DNA of 64,000 nt. It comes from Schlesneria sp. (GTDB lineage: Bacteria > Planctomycetota > Planctomycetia > Planctomycetales > Planctomycetaceae). The notes below the pieces were generated by a model, which worked only from the letters and a program-made list of their open reading frames with translations, did no database searches and had not been told where the DNA came from. The position numbers were made by a program, and so were the translations under genes. The DNA lies in assembly GCA_028291515.1 (NCBI GenBank), contig JAQGHU010000094.1:16688-80687 (forward strand). Reading direction: 5' to 3'. Numbering within the stretch: the first letter of the stretch is position 1; each line of letters opens with the position of its first letter. Positions 55,789 to 64,000 of this stretch are shown in pieces.

Positions 55789-57399
55789 TTAAGGCAAATC
55801 GTCAGTTTTGTTGGTCTTATCAGACGTCTCGGCTTTGTCAGGTGACGGTGTCACGACCGCAGGGGCATCTGACATGGGAGTCGGCGAAGGCAGGCTTGGC
55901 AGAGGTGACACGATGACACCTCCATCAACGAATTGAGTCGAGCGTACCAAGCCACCACCGAGTGCCTGGTACGTATTGACGACAGCGGAGAGTTGTTCTT
56001 TCTTGGTATCGATATAGACCGTTCTGGCATCTCGCAGGTCGCGTTGGGCGAACAGCACATCCATGTATTCGACACGAGCCCCTTGGAACAGCTGGGTTGC
56101 AGACACGACCGATGCTTCGAGTGCGTCGAGCTGTTCCTTCTTGATCGCCAGGCTCTCGCTATAGTTCTTCACCTTGGACATCCGGTTGATCACTTCAGTG
56201 AACGCGTTCAGGACGGTCCGCTGGTAATCGTACAGGGCCTGCAGTTGCTTGGCGTTGGCATTCATGTACTCCGCCTGAATCGCTCTCTTGTTGATCAGCG
56301 GCGCGACCAGGTCACCGGCGACGTTGTAAATCAACGACTGCGGAGTCATGAAGAGATACTTGGCGTTGAACGCCTCATATCCAACCCCGGCGTAGATGTT
56401 GAGTTTTGGATAGAAGTCAGCACGGGCAACCAAAACGTCAAGACCCGCCGCTTCCAACTCACGCTCAGCCATCCGGATGTCAGGGCGATTCAGAAGCAGA
56501 TCGCAGGGGACACCCACGCTCAGCGGATGCAAGTTCAGGTCGAAGAACTCTGTGGATCGTTGAACGGGTTCAGGGTAGCGACCGACCAGATAGTTGATCT
56601 GGTTTTCCGTTTCGATGATGTCCTGTCTGATAATCAGTTTTTCGCTCTGGTTCCTGCGAACTTCGGCCCGGAAACGTTGAACAGCTAGTTCGGTGCCACG
56701 AGCACCTTCTTTTCTGGCAATCGCAAATTCAAGGCTCTTTTCCTGCAATGCGATCGTTCGGTCCAAGTTTTCCATCGTCTTATCGAGGGCCATCAGATGG
56801 TAGTAATTCTCGGCGATGTCGGCGACAAGACGGGTGACGACGTAGTTCCGTCCATCCGTCGTTCCAAGGAATCGCAGTGCTTGAGCATCTCTCGAATTCC
56901 GCAACTGTCTCCAGATATCCACCTGCCATGAAACGTTGGCGGCAACTAGGAAATTCGGCAAGGGCGTGGGAAACGTATGGCCGGGGAAATATTGAAGCTG
57001 ATCATCAACTTGTCCCAGTGGCGTGAACAAACTGGGCTTCTCGACGCCCGCGCGTCCTCCCAGTGTGACGAACGGCAGATAGGCCCCGCGTCTCCGGAGA
57101 ACTTCGTTGTTGGCGATCTCAATGTTTTCGTTCAGGATCTTCAGTTGCAGGCTGCCGTTCAGTCCCTGATCCAGCAAGCTCAGGAGAAGCGGGTCACCAA
57201 AGAACTCTTCCACTGAGACTTGCGACGAGTTTTCCGAGCTGACTTCACCATTGAAGGTGTCCGGCAGCTCTCGCGCTGCCAGCGGGTTACGCAGCTTTGG
57301 AATTCCACAGCCCGGCAGAGCGGCCAAAACGCAAATGATCGCCGTCGCAATAGCGTACTTCTTATGCTTCGTTATTGAAGCTCTCATTAAGAGGTTCAT
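55789..57399 (-). CDS. Outer-membrane efflux channel, NodT/TolC family lipoprotein
   Basis: A 536-residue protein starting at ATG 57399 (AAGGATGAG eight bases upstream; the in-frame ATG at 57408 is too close to that site). The signal peptide ends in a lipobox PGC (Cys31). The family pattern follows: LLSLLDQGLNGSLQLKILNENIEIANNEVLRRRGAYLP, then NVSWQVDIWRQLRNSRDA, ENYYHLMALDKTMENLDRTIALQEKSLEFAIARKEGARG, and the second repeat GVPCDLLLNRPDIRMAERELEAAGLDV. It is the outer-membrane component of an RND tripartite pump, with the pump and adaptor genes upstream on the same strand. A Pro-rich tail of about 45 residues ends it. Its start codon lies inside a relic of an RND gene. Confidence 0.93.
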   Translation of the reverse strand: MNLLMRASITKHKKYAIATAIICVLAALPGCGIPKLRNPLAARELPDTFNGEVSSENSSQVSVEEFFGDPLLLSLLDQGLNGSLQLKILNENIEIANNEVLRRRGAYLPFVTLGGRAGVEKPSLFTPLGQVDDQLQYFPGHTFPTPLPNFLVAANVSWQVDIWRQLRNSRDAQALRFLGTTDGRNYVVTRLVADIAENYYHLMALDKTMENLDRTIALQEKSLEFAIARKEGARGTELAVQRFRAEVRRNQSEKLIIRQDIIETENQINYLVGRYPEPVQRSTEFFDLNLHPLSVGVPCDLLLNRPDIRMAERELEAAGLDVLVARADFYPKLNIYAGVGYEAFNAKYLFMTPQSLIYNVAGDLVAPLINKRAIQAEYMNANAKQLQALYDYQRTVLNAFTEVINRMSKVKNYSESLAIKKEQLDALEASVVSATQLFQGARVEYMDVLFAQRDLRDARTVYIDTKKEQLSAVVNTYQALGGGLVRSTQFVDGGVIVSPLPSLPSPTPMSDAPAVVTPSPDKAETSDKTNKTDDLP

Positions 57400-57480
57400 A
57401 TATCTCATCCTTGATGAATTGGTGCTTGTCGGAAATCGTACCGAACAAGTGATAAAGGCCCGGAATGACTAAGCATCCGT
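57362..57480 (-). pseudogene. Relic of an RND pump C-terminus upstream of the channel gene
   Basis: The minus-strand translation reads GCLVIPGLYHLFGTISDKH, then FIKDEIYEPLNESFNNEA before the stop at 57362. It matches the end of the intact pump (GVLVIPGLYYLFGQITDN, then FIQDEDDQPLSETIEH). The corresponding DNA (57362-57480 against about 58590-58710) is also alike. The frame upstream of 57480 is unrelated. The relic overlaps the start of the channel gene by 38 bases, as an intact pump gene would have done. The rest of 57481-58152 (about 670 bases) has no gene I can support. Confidence 0.75.
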
Positions 57481-58152
57481 AGTTGACGTCGCCCCAGTCA
57501 GACCTCCATCCGCGTAGAATCCGTTTTCGTATCTTTGAACGAGCAGGCCGCGATTGAATGCCGGCTACTCGAGGTGGCGCAGGTGTTTCGGACCAAGACT
57601 GGCGCGGGTCGCCATCGAATCCTGGCCCGCGATATCTCGACTTCAGCAAACCAAACGCTCGTAAGAACCGCTCAGGTCTCGCGCGTCTGTCAACGCTGCT
57701 GTACCGGAGGGGCTCGTTTCGAGTTCCATCAGTGATAGAAACGCGGCTGCTTCTGGCATCCAAGCCGGTCGGATTCCATCCATGTGAATTCCATGCTTAT
57801 TCGTAGGTTCAAATGTTCGCCTTGACCGCTGCTTGATGAGTCAGGCGAATCCAATTTGTGCGAAACTCACGACCAGATTCTCAATCTGCGCTTTCGCGGT
57901 TTGCACCATTATTTGATCGACTGCGCAATTTAGAAGAAAAAGCCAAAGTGAGGGGAGATAGTCAAAATGAATAATTTGACGAATCTGCTGACTACAGGCT
58001 GTTCTGAGGCGCACATCTTGACTCGTCGTATCGGCAGAGACTGCCGCACCAGTTGAGGTGCGGGCGTTAAAGTCAGCCGAATGCGTAGTCTGCTAGCGAA
58101 AAGAGAGGCCCCTTCCAGAGGTGGTCATTTCATGGCTGTAAGGAAGCCATCA

Positions 58153-58524
58153 TCAGGGTGACGCCGGTTCGTTCGGCACCTGATCTATGACCGAGGCTTG
58201 ATCATCGCTGGTCGGAACCTTCGTCAATCCGGTGTGAGTACACTGACCGGAGGAAGTGTTCTGCGACTTTCTGCCACCACCCGGTTTGCGAATTCGGGCG
58301 TTCGCAACCGAAAGCGAGTCCACCTGGCCAGTCGTGATTTCTTGAATGCCCCGCCTAATGGTATTCGGAGAAATTCGCAGTGCCTTACTGACGATGGAGA
58401 TTCCTCCCCAGCCCAGTTTCATCGCTTCCGTGGCGGCCCAGAGACGGCGTTGAAATTCGTTCAAAGATCGACCGGACAGTCGATATCTCTCTTCGATTTC
58501 ACGAATCACGTCTTCCCGGTTCAT
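58153..58524 (-). pseudogene. N-terminal fragment of an ISAzo13-family transposase
   Basis: A 123-residue frame: FQRRLWAATEAMKLGWGGISIVSKALRISPNTIRRGIQEI, then ARIRKPGGGRK. This is the typical start of ISAzo13 transposases (helix-turn-helix followed by the RIRKPGGGRK segment). It breaks off at about residue 90; the catalytic DDE part is absent and no matching sequence appears downstream. It lies between the RND pump (ends 58574) and the channel gene, splitting what was probably one operon. Confidence 0.78.
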
Positions 58525-58573
58525 GACTTCCGTTTGTTCGACCTAGTTGAGTGCTATCGCAATCGCGTTATTG

Positions 58574-61500
58574 CTAGTGGTGATGTGGGACGGGGTGCTC
58601 GATGGTCTCACTAAGAGGCTGATCATCTTCGTCCTGAATGAACTTGCCGCTATTGTCGGTGATTTGACCGAACAGGTAATACAGACCCGGAATGACCAAG
58701 ACCCCGATCACAGTTCCCAGAAGCATCCCACCGACGGCCGTAGTTCCAATCGTCCGGTTTCCGATTGCTCCGGGGCCCGTGGCACGGACCAGCGGAATCA
58801 GACCGGCGATGAACGCGAAGGAGGTCATCAGAATCGGGCGGAATCGCAACTGTCCGCCTTCGATCGCGGCGTCCTTGAGGCTGAGGCCTTCGTGGTGCCG
58901 TTGCACGGCGAATTCCACGATCAGAATCGCGTTCTTGCCCAGCAGGCCGACCAGCATGACCAGACCGATCTGGCAGTAGACGTCGTTGGCCAAGCCCATC
59001 TGTTGCAAGAACAGGAAGGAGCCGAAGATCCCCACTGGCAAGGACAAGATAACTGCCAGCGGCAGGATGAAGCTCTCGTATTGTCCGACCAGCACCAGAT
59101 AGACGAAGATCACCACGACCAGGAAGATGTAGATTGCCAGGTTCCCTTTGCCTGCTTCGTCGTACGACAGGCCTTCCCAGCCCAGACCGTAACCACGTGG
59201 CAGCACCTCGGCACCGACTTCCTGAATCGCTGCGATGGCTTCACCGCTGCTGTATCCGGGGGCAGGTGCCCCTTGAATAGCCGCGGAGGGGTACAGGTTG
59301 TAACGATTGATTTCGTTCAAGCCCTGTTTTTTCTTGATCTGCATGAACGCGGAGTAAGGGACCGGTTCCCCATCCTCGTTGTTGACGAACATGTTTTCCA
59401 AATCTTCGGGGTAGCGCCGGAATTCGGGTTTGGCCTGAACGAACACCTTATAGAACTGGCCGAAGCGGATGAATCCCTGCTCCCACGTGCTGCCGACGAC
59501 GGTCGAGAGGTTATCCATCGCTTTGAAGATGGACACACCCTTCTGCATGGCCACATCGTTGTTGATCTCAATTTCATACTGCGGATAGTTGCTGGCGAAG
59601 AAGGTGAACAGGCCTTTCACTTCCTTGCGTTTCCCCAGAGCTTCCATGAACTTGTCGGTGACTCGGCCAAGCTCCTCGTAGTTCATCGAATTTGTCTTGT
59701 CCAAAACACGGACCGAGAAACCGCCCGCCGCACCGAAGCCTGGCACAGCAGGTGGTTCGAAGAACTCCAGTTTCACATTGGACATGGCCCGGCCATAATG
59801 CTCGAGCTCCTGAATGATCTCCTTCGAGGTCATCTTACGTTTGGACCATGGTTTCAGGTTGATCAGACAGGTTCCTGCATTCGAACCGCGGCCTTCCGTC
59901 AACACTTCGTAGCCGGCCAATGACGACACCGAGCTGATGCCGTCGATCTTCATGGCAATGTCCTGAAGTTCATGCGACTTGGCGTTGGTGTACTCGATCG
60001 TCGACCCGGGCGGCGTCTGGATGATTCCATAGATCATCCCCTGGTCTTCCAAGGGGATGAAGCCGGCGGGAAGCTTCGTATTCACAAGGTAGATGCCGCC
60101 GCAGAAACCGGCGATCACCAGCAACGTAAAGAGACGTTGCGTGACGATGGGTCCCAGTAGAATGCCATAACCATTCGTGACCTTGATGACGCCACGGTCA
60201 AACAGTCGCAGGAAGATTCCAAACGAATAGATGATCTTTCCGACGAATCCGCGTTTCTGCTCGCCGACAGCGTGAGGCTTCAGAATCATTGCGCAAAGGA
60301 CCGGCGTCAGCGTCAACGCGACGACCCCCGACAGGATGATGGACGTCGCCATCGTGATCCCGAACTGGCGGTAGAAGGTTCCCACCGGCCCCGTCATGAA
60401 TGTCACGGGTACGAACACGGCCGTCATCACCAGCGTAATGGCGATGATCGCCCCGCTGATCTCGTTGACGACCTCTTTGGTCGCTAAATAGGGGGACAGA
60501 TGTTTCTCGTGCATCTTGGCGTGGACCGCTTCCACGACCACGATTGCGTCGTCCACCACAACCCCGATCGCCAGCACCAGCGCAAAGAGGGTGATCAGGT
60601 TAATCGACATGCCGAACAACTGCAGGAAGAAGAAAGTCCCGATCAGAGAGACCGGAACTGCGATTGTCGGGATCAGCGTGGAACGGACATCGCCGAGGAA
60701 CAGGTAGACCACCAGCGAGACCAGAATGAAGGCTTCGAGCAGGGTATGCAGCACCTGCTCGATGGACGCCTCCAGGAAAGCAGACACGTCATAGCTGACC
60801 TCATACGTCATCCCGGGCGGGAAATTCGTTACCGAGACCTCGTGCAGCAATTCTTTGACTTGCTCGATCACGGTGGCAGCGTTGGTGCCAGGAAGCTGCT
60901 TGAGCACGATCGCCGCGGAAGGGTGGCCGTCGATATCCGAGTAAATGTTGTAGTACGAAGGGCCTAACTCGACATCGGCAATGTCTTGCAGATGAATGAT
61001 CTCGCCATCGGTATTGGCCTTGATGACGATGTTTTTATACTGATCGGGCTTGCTGTATCGTCCCACCCAGGTGAGCACGTACTCCATGGTTTGAGATTTC
61101 TTGCCCGTCGCCTGGCCGAGTCGTCCGGGCGAGCCGATCATACTTGTGTTGGCGATGGCCTTCATGACATCTTCGGCCGACACGCTGTAGGCTCGCATTC
61201 GGTCCAGATCGAGCCAGACGCGCATGGCGTACTGGCGGCTACCCAGAATCGTCGCGCTACCGATCCCGCGGACTCGCTTGATTTCCGGCAGCAGGTTGAC
61301 GAAGGAGTAGTTGTACAGGAAGTTCTGATCGTGAGCTTCGTCCGTGCTGTAGATGTTCACGTACATCAGCATACTCGTCATGGCCTGCATGACGATGATC
61401 CCCTCACGTTCCACGAGGGGAGGGAGTCGGTTCTTCACCGTTTGAATACGGTTTTGAACGTTGAGCACCGCCACGTTCGGGTCGGTGCCAGGTTCGAAGA

Positions 61501-61777
61501 CGATCTGGATCGTGGCTTCACCGGCGCTGGTGGCTGCGGACGCCATGTACCGCATGTCCGGCACGCCGTTGATGGCCTGTTCCAGAATCACCAGCACCGA
61601 ATCGACCAGCACGTTGGCACTGGCACCGGGATAAGCCACCGTCACCACCACACTCGGTGGAGCCACCGAGGGGAACTGGGAGATCGGCAGCGTCTTGATC
61701 GACAGTCCCCCCAGGAACAAGATGATGATCGAGATGACGATCGCCAGTGCCGGTCGATGGAGGAATTTTGAGAACAT
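58574..61777 (-). CDS. RND multidrug efflux pump, HAE-1/AcrB-like
   Basis: A 1067-residue inner-membrane proton-driven pump. The first helix reads LAIVISIIILFLGGLSIKTLPISQFPSVAPPSVVVTVAYPGAS. A large porter domain with GxxxxxILGSRQYAMRVWLDLDRMRAYSVS follows. The TM4 motif GVVVDDAIVVVEAV near residue 405 carries the two proton-relay Asp residues. The second half has PVGIFGSFLFLQQMGLANDVYCQIGLVMLVGLLGKNAILIVEFA. The C-terminus VIGVLVIPGLYYLFGQ is the family end, with a His-rich tail. It takes substrates from the periplasm, with the adaptor (62027-63130) and the channel (55789-57399). The ATG at 61777 is the natural start. The perfect hairpin at 61912-61944 lies in the gap before it. Confidence 0.97.
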   Translation of the reverse strand: MFSKFLHRPALAIVISIIILFLGGLSIKTLPISQFPSVAPPSVVVTVAYPGASANVLVDSVLVILEQAINGVPDMRYMASAATSAGEATIQIVFEPGTDPNVAVLNVQNRIQTVKNRLPPLVEREGIIVMQAMTSMLMYVNIYSTDEAHDQNFLYNYSFVNLLPEIKRVRGIGSATILGSRQYAMRVWLDLDRMRAYSVSAEDVMKAIANTSMIGSPGRLGQATGKKSQTMEYVLTWVGRYSKPDQYKNIVIKANTDGEIIHLQDIADVELGPSYYNIYSDIDGHPSAAIVLKQLPGTNAATVIEQVKELLHEVSVTNFPPGMTYEVSYDVSAFLEASIEQVLHTLLEAFILVSLVVYLFLGDVRSTLIPTIAVPVSLIGTFFFLQLFGMSINLITLFALVLAIGVVVDDAIVVVEAVHAKMHEKHLSPYLATKEVVNEISGAIIAITLVMTAVFVPVTFMTGPVGTFYRQFGITMATSIILSGVVALTLTPVLCAMILKPHAVGEQKRGFVGKIIYSFGIFLRLFDRGVIKVTNGYGILLGPIVTQRLFTLLVIAGFCGGIYLVNTKLPAGFIPLEDQGMIYGIIQTPPGSTIEYTNAKSHELQDIAMKIDGISSVSSLAGYEVLTEGRGSNAGTCLINLKPWSKRKMTSKEIIQELEHYGRAMSNVKLEFFEPPAVPGFGAAGGFSVRVLDKTNSMNYEELGRVTDKFMEALGKRKEVKGLFTFFASNYPQYEIEINNDVAMQKGVSIFKAMDNLSTVVGSTWEQGFIRFGQFYKVFVQAKPEFRRYPEDLENMFVNNEDGEPVPYSAFMQIKKKQGLNEINRYNLYPSAAIQGAPAPGYSSGEAIAAIQEVGAEVLPRGYGLGWEGLSYDEAGKGNLAIYIFLVVVIFVYLVLVGQYESFILPLAVILSLPVGIFGSFLFLQQMGLANDVYCQIGLVMLVGLLGKNAILIVEFAVQRHHEGLSLKDAAIEGGQLRFRPILMTSFAFIAGLIPLVRATGPGAIGNRTIGTTAVGGMLLGTVIGVLVIPGLYYLFGQITDNSGKFIQDEDDQPLSETIEHPVPHHH

Positions 61778-61911
61778 GGTTCAGAGAGAGTCCGTTTGGT
61801 TTCTGTACGTCAGCAGTGGGTTAAATAGCAGTGCGCGATGATGGAGGATTCAGATTTGAGTCGGGGAGGGCGAGGCGGCTGCTGAGCCGCGGATGCTATC
61901 GTGGGAGCATC

Positions 61912-61944
61912 AACAAGCGCGGCTCCACAGGAGCCGCGCTTGTT
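61912..61944 (-). terminator. Perfect 15-bp hairpin between adaptor and pump genes
   Basis: AACAAGCGCGGCTCC and GGAGCCGCGCTTGTT pair perfectly around an ACA loop; there is no clear T-run. It lies 82 bases after the adaptor stop and 134 before the pump start. It may be an attenuating or mRNA-stabilising intergenic hairpin or an interspersed repeat. Confidence 0.65.
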
Positions 61945-62026
61945 AACACGAAGATACCGCGATGTCGTGGTCAGCAAAACCATCTTTTCTTCGGCGAGAG
62001 AATCGCGCACGTTTATTTAGCAGTTA

Positions 62027-63130
62027 CTATTCGGCGTGATACTTGTAGGCCAGCTTATCGGCTTCACGATCTTCGTATTCGACCTTGTCGCCGTCTCGAA
62101 CCTGGCGGCCCCCCTCCAGAATGATCTTCTCGTCCACGCCAAGGCCGTCCTTCAGGACATAGATATCTTCCAGTTCGTCCTGAACGGTGATCTCGCGCTG
62201 ATGAGCGACATCATCCTTGTCGACGACGTACACGTACTGCTTAGCGAGCACTTCGAAGACTGCTCGTTGAGGGATGACGATGGCATCCTTCTGCACGTGA
62301 CTAATCAGAATGGTGCCGGTTTGACCGTGACGTAGCAGGCGCTCGGGGTTCGGGAAGTCGGCGCGGAACTTGATGTTCCCCGTCTGGTTGTTGAAGTCCG
62401 CTTCGATCGCTCCGATTTTGCCAATCTGGGTGAACTTGTTGTGGTCTGCCAGTACGAGTTCGATTTGCAGGTCGTCTTTATGTTCCTTCAGTTCGGCCAT
62501 GTACTCGAGGTAGCGGGCTTCGCGGACGTTGAAATAAACCCACATCACGCTGTTGTCTGACAGGGTGGTGAGGACTTCACCTTCCTGGACGAGGCTGCCA
62601 TGTTGCAACTGCAGCCGGTCGATGATCCCGTCAAAAGGGGCCTTGATCGTGGCGAAATCGAGTTCCGCCGCCGCCAAGCTCACCTTGGCTTCGGCCTTCG
62701 CCAACTTGGCATTGAGCAATGCCACTTCATTCTCAGAGACCACCTTATCTTGCTGCAGTTTCTTCGTGTAGTTGTACTCCAGCCGCGCCAGTTCCGCTTC
62801 GGCCTTTTCGGCGTCCAGCTTGGACTGATAGAGGATTGGCCTGACATTAAACATCAGATCCCCTTCTTTCACGTGCTGGCCTTCTTTGACCTTAATGGCT
62901 TCGAGGTACCCCATCTCCAAGGCTCGAACCTTGATGTGGCGTTGGGAGTGGATCTGGCAGACATACTCCTGAGTCAGCGTCACAGCTTTGGACTGAGGGT
63001 GGGTGGCCAGGATCTTGTGGGCCTCGTGATGATGCTCCACCCGCTCTTGGTTGCAGGCGGGCAGCGAGAGGCAAACCAATGCCAGAACGATGGTCGGAAT
63101 TCGTGAGACTTGCATAGTGCCTTTGCTCAT
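62027..63130 (-). CDS. RND periplasmic adaptor (HlyD/AcrA-like) lipoprotein
   Basis: A 367-residue lipoprotein with signal peptide and lipobox LPAC (Cys26). The order of domains is that of an AcrA-type adaptor: lipoyl-like half (VKVRALEMGYLEAIKVKEGQHVKEGDLMFNV region), helical hairpin (KLDAEKAEAELARLEYNYTKKLQQDKVVSENEVALLNAKLAKAEAKV), second lipoyl half (ATIKAPFDGIIDRLQLQHGSLVQEGEVLTTLSD), beta-barrel and membrane-proximal domain. A His-rich patch (HHHEAH) follows the lipid anchor. It connects the pump and the outer-membrane channel. It is the first gene of the efflux group. The start is taken at ATG 63130; ATG 63115 is an alternative. Confidence 0.94.
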   Translation of the reverse strand: MSKGTMQVSRIPTIVLALVCLSLPACNQERVEHHHEAHKILATHPQSKAVTLTQEYVCQIHSQRHIKVRALEMGYLEAIKVKEGQHVKEGDLMFNVRPILYQSKLDAEKAEAELARLEYNYTKKLQQDKVVSENEVALLNAKLAKAEAKVSLAAAELDFATIKAPFDGIIDRLQLQHGSLVQEGEVLTTLSDNSVMWVYFNVREARYLEYMAELKEHKDDLQIELVLADHNKFTQIGKIGAIEADFNNQTGNIKFRADFPNPERLLRHGQTGTILISHVQKDAIVIPQRAVFEVLAKQYVYVVDKDDVAHQREITVQDELEDIYVLKDGLGVDEKIILEGGRQVRDGDKVEYEDREADKLAYKYHAE

Positions 63131-64000
63131 TTTCTATCCAAAATATCTTTGCTTCGCTTAATTTAACGTCAGAAACGCGACGCAGGATACACGAAACGAA
63201 CTTCATGAAACATTAGTCCGCTATCCAAGGTGCGTCAATTGAGGATGCGGTCCTTTGCAAGGTTTTAAGTTTCCACGCGCAATGCTTTTTTGATAGATGC
63301 CATTCGAGTCCTGTTCGTGCTTAAAGTTCGTTAACGATTTGAATTTTCACACAAGTCAACACAGCCTTCGGACGTTGCCGCCACCTCCACTTGCCGCTGT
63401 GAGTCACAGATCAATTTTGCCCTCTCCCCGCCGAGCTTCGGCTGGCCCCTCTTCTTACTCATTTGTAAGGTGACTTCTTTGTAAAGTGACTTCATCTCAG
63501 GCATCTGGTGCTCATATCTCATGCTAATTTTTGACCTCACCTGAAGAGGCAACTCCAATCAATCCAAGGGGATGGCGGCAATGCTTAGAGTTGCAGTCGC
63601 TGATCATTTCGGCTTGACGTGATATAGCAACCACTATGCCACCCGTTGAGCAGGGCTTGAGCGTTGAGGTGCTCTTGGTCCCCAGGGCGATCCTGTGAGT
63701 TTCGTTCGAAACTGATTGATTCTTCTGCACAGGATTACAGTTGAGTTGGGTCGTCCTTTCAGGGCCTGGTTCGATGTGGCTCCAATTCCTAGAGTGAGGT
63801 CGGCGATGCCCTAGGGATGACTTTATCTCAGGAATCTGATGCTCGGGCCGCATCCTTTGATGTCATCAAAGAGAAGCCAGCTAAAGCCCGGCAGGGAAGA
63901 CTTGTGCTGATTATTAGTCTGGCATGTCCGACACAACCTCTCGACAAGACTTAGAAGGATGTGGTTTGTCGCCGTTGGACCACGCCCTTTTCAAAGCGTT
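63131..64000. other. Right end: no gene seen, one direct repeat
   Basis: About 870 bases upstream of the efflux operon; the operon promoter should be near 63140-63300 (AT-rich). A direct repeat stands out: GACTTCATCTCAGGCATCTGGTGCTC at about 63488-63513 and a similar GACTTTATCTCAGGAATCTGATGCTC at about 63818-63843. Short minus-strand frames cover both, but show no protein-like pattern or motif. Confidence 0.45.

Noticed and set aside
58547..59923. 458-codon plus-strand frame opposite the RND pump
   Set aside because: Antisense to a highly conserved pump; the His/Asp-rich product is a by-product of codon bias.
1..64000. tRNA or rRNA genes
   Set aside because: I looked through the intergenic stretches by eye for cloverleaf-like and conserved rRNA wording and found none that I could support.

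Overview
The window looks like a chromosomal segment of a planctomycete (order Planctomycetales or close to it). The evidence is a planctomycete-type cytochrome C/DUF1549 protein at the left edge, a DUF1559 pseudopilin-like protein, a BlaI/M56-peptidase pair, TadE/TadG-like genes with long hydrophobic N-termini, several large secreted proteins of planctomycete type, and short palindromic or GGGGACAGGTC-type intergenic repeats. Assignments come from reading the sequence and recalling families; no database search was run.

Layout. 1-7 kb: partial PSC1/DUF1549 gene, Gfo/Idh/MocA oxidoreductase, flippase-like membrane protein, and a pair of secreted proteins, the second ending in a Hint (hedgehog/intein) domain. 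7-13.2 kb: a glycine-rich autotransporter, then the UPF0210 (DUF711) and ACT-domain pair. 13.9 kb: fliN. 14.5-18.5 kb: an accessory island of small unknown genes, one with a HEPN-like RNxxxH motif, ending in a translationally coupled methyltransferase and a protein that joins a nucleoside-deoxyribosyltransferase/TIR-like domain to an Mrr-like nuclease. This is the best candidate for an undescribed defence-type system. 18.5-19.7 kb is non-coding. 19.7-23.4 kb: RedB-like thioredoxin-fold protein overlapping a large hybrid histidine kinase. 23.5-24.7 kb: three small membrane-protein genes bracketed by a near-perfect 27-bp inverted repeat.

25-40 kb: tandem-domain HtrA-like protease; a minus-strand group made of a DUF1559 protein, a beta-propeller and a small lipoprotein; blaI-like and M56 peptidase genes behind a perfect 20-bp palindrome; an AIM3/BBC1-like secreted protein; three TadE/TadG-like genes; and divergent metE/metR.

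40-55 kb: an RHS polymorphic-toxin locus on the minus strand. A 2106-residue RHS protein has a Ser-rich head and ends, after a DPTGL boundary, in a Cys-rich tip with an HEACH zincin motif. A lipoprotein gene overlaps its 3' end and is the natural immunity candidate. Downstream lie a broken methyltransferase copy, a RAYT (REP-associated tyrosine transposase) element, an orphan RHS tip whose reading frame is coupled to the RAYT stop codon, a Sel1-repeat protein and an intact methyltransferase. Upstream lie two glycosyltransferase genes. 55-63 kb: a winged-helix regulator and an RND tripartite efflux locus (adaptor, pump, outer-membrane channel). The pump and channel genes are now separated by an ISAzo13 transposase remnant and a second, degenerate RND C-terminus. 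The last 870 bases hold no gene I can support.
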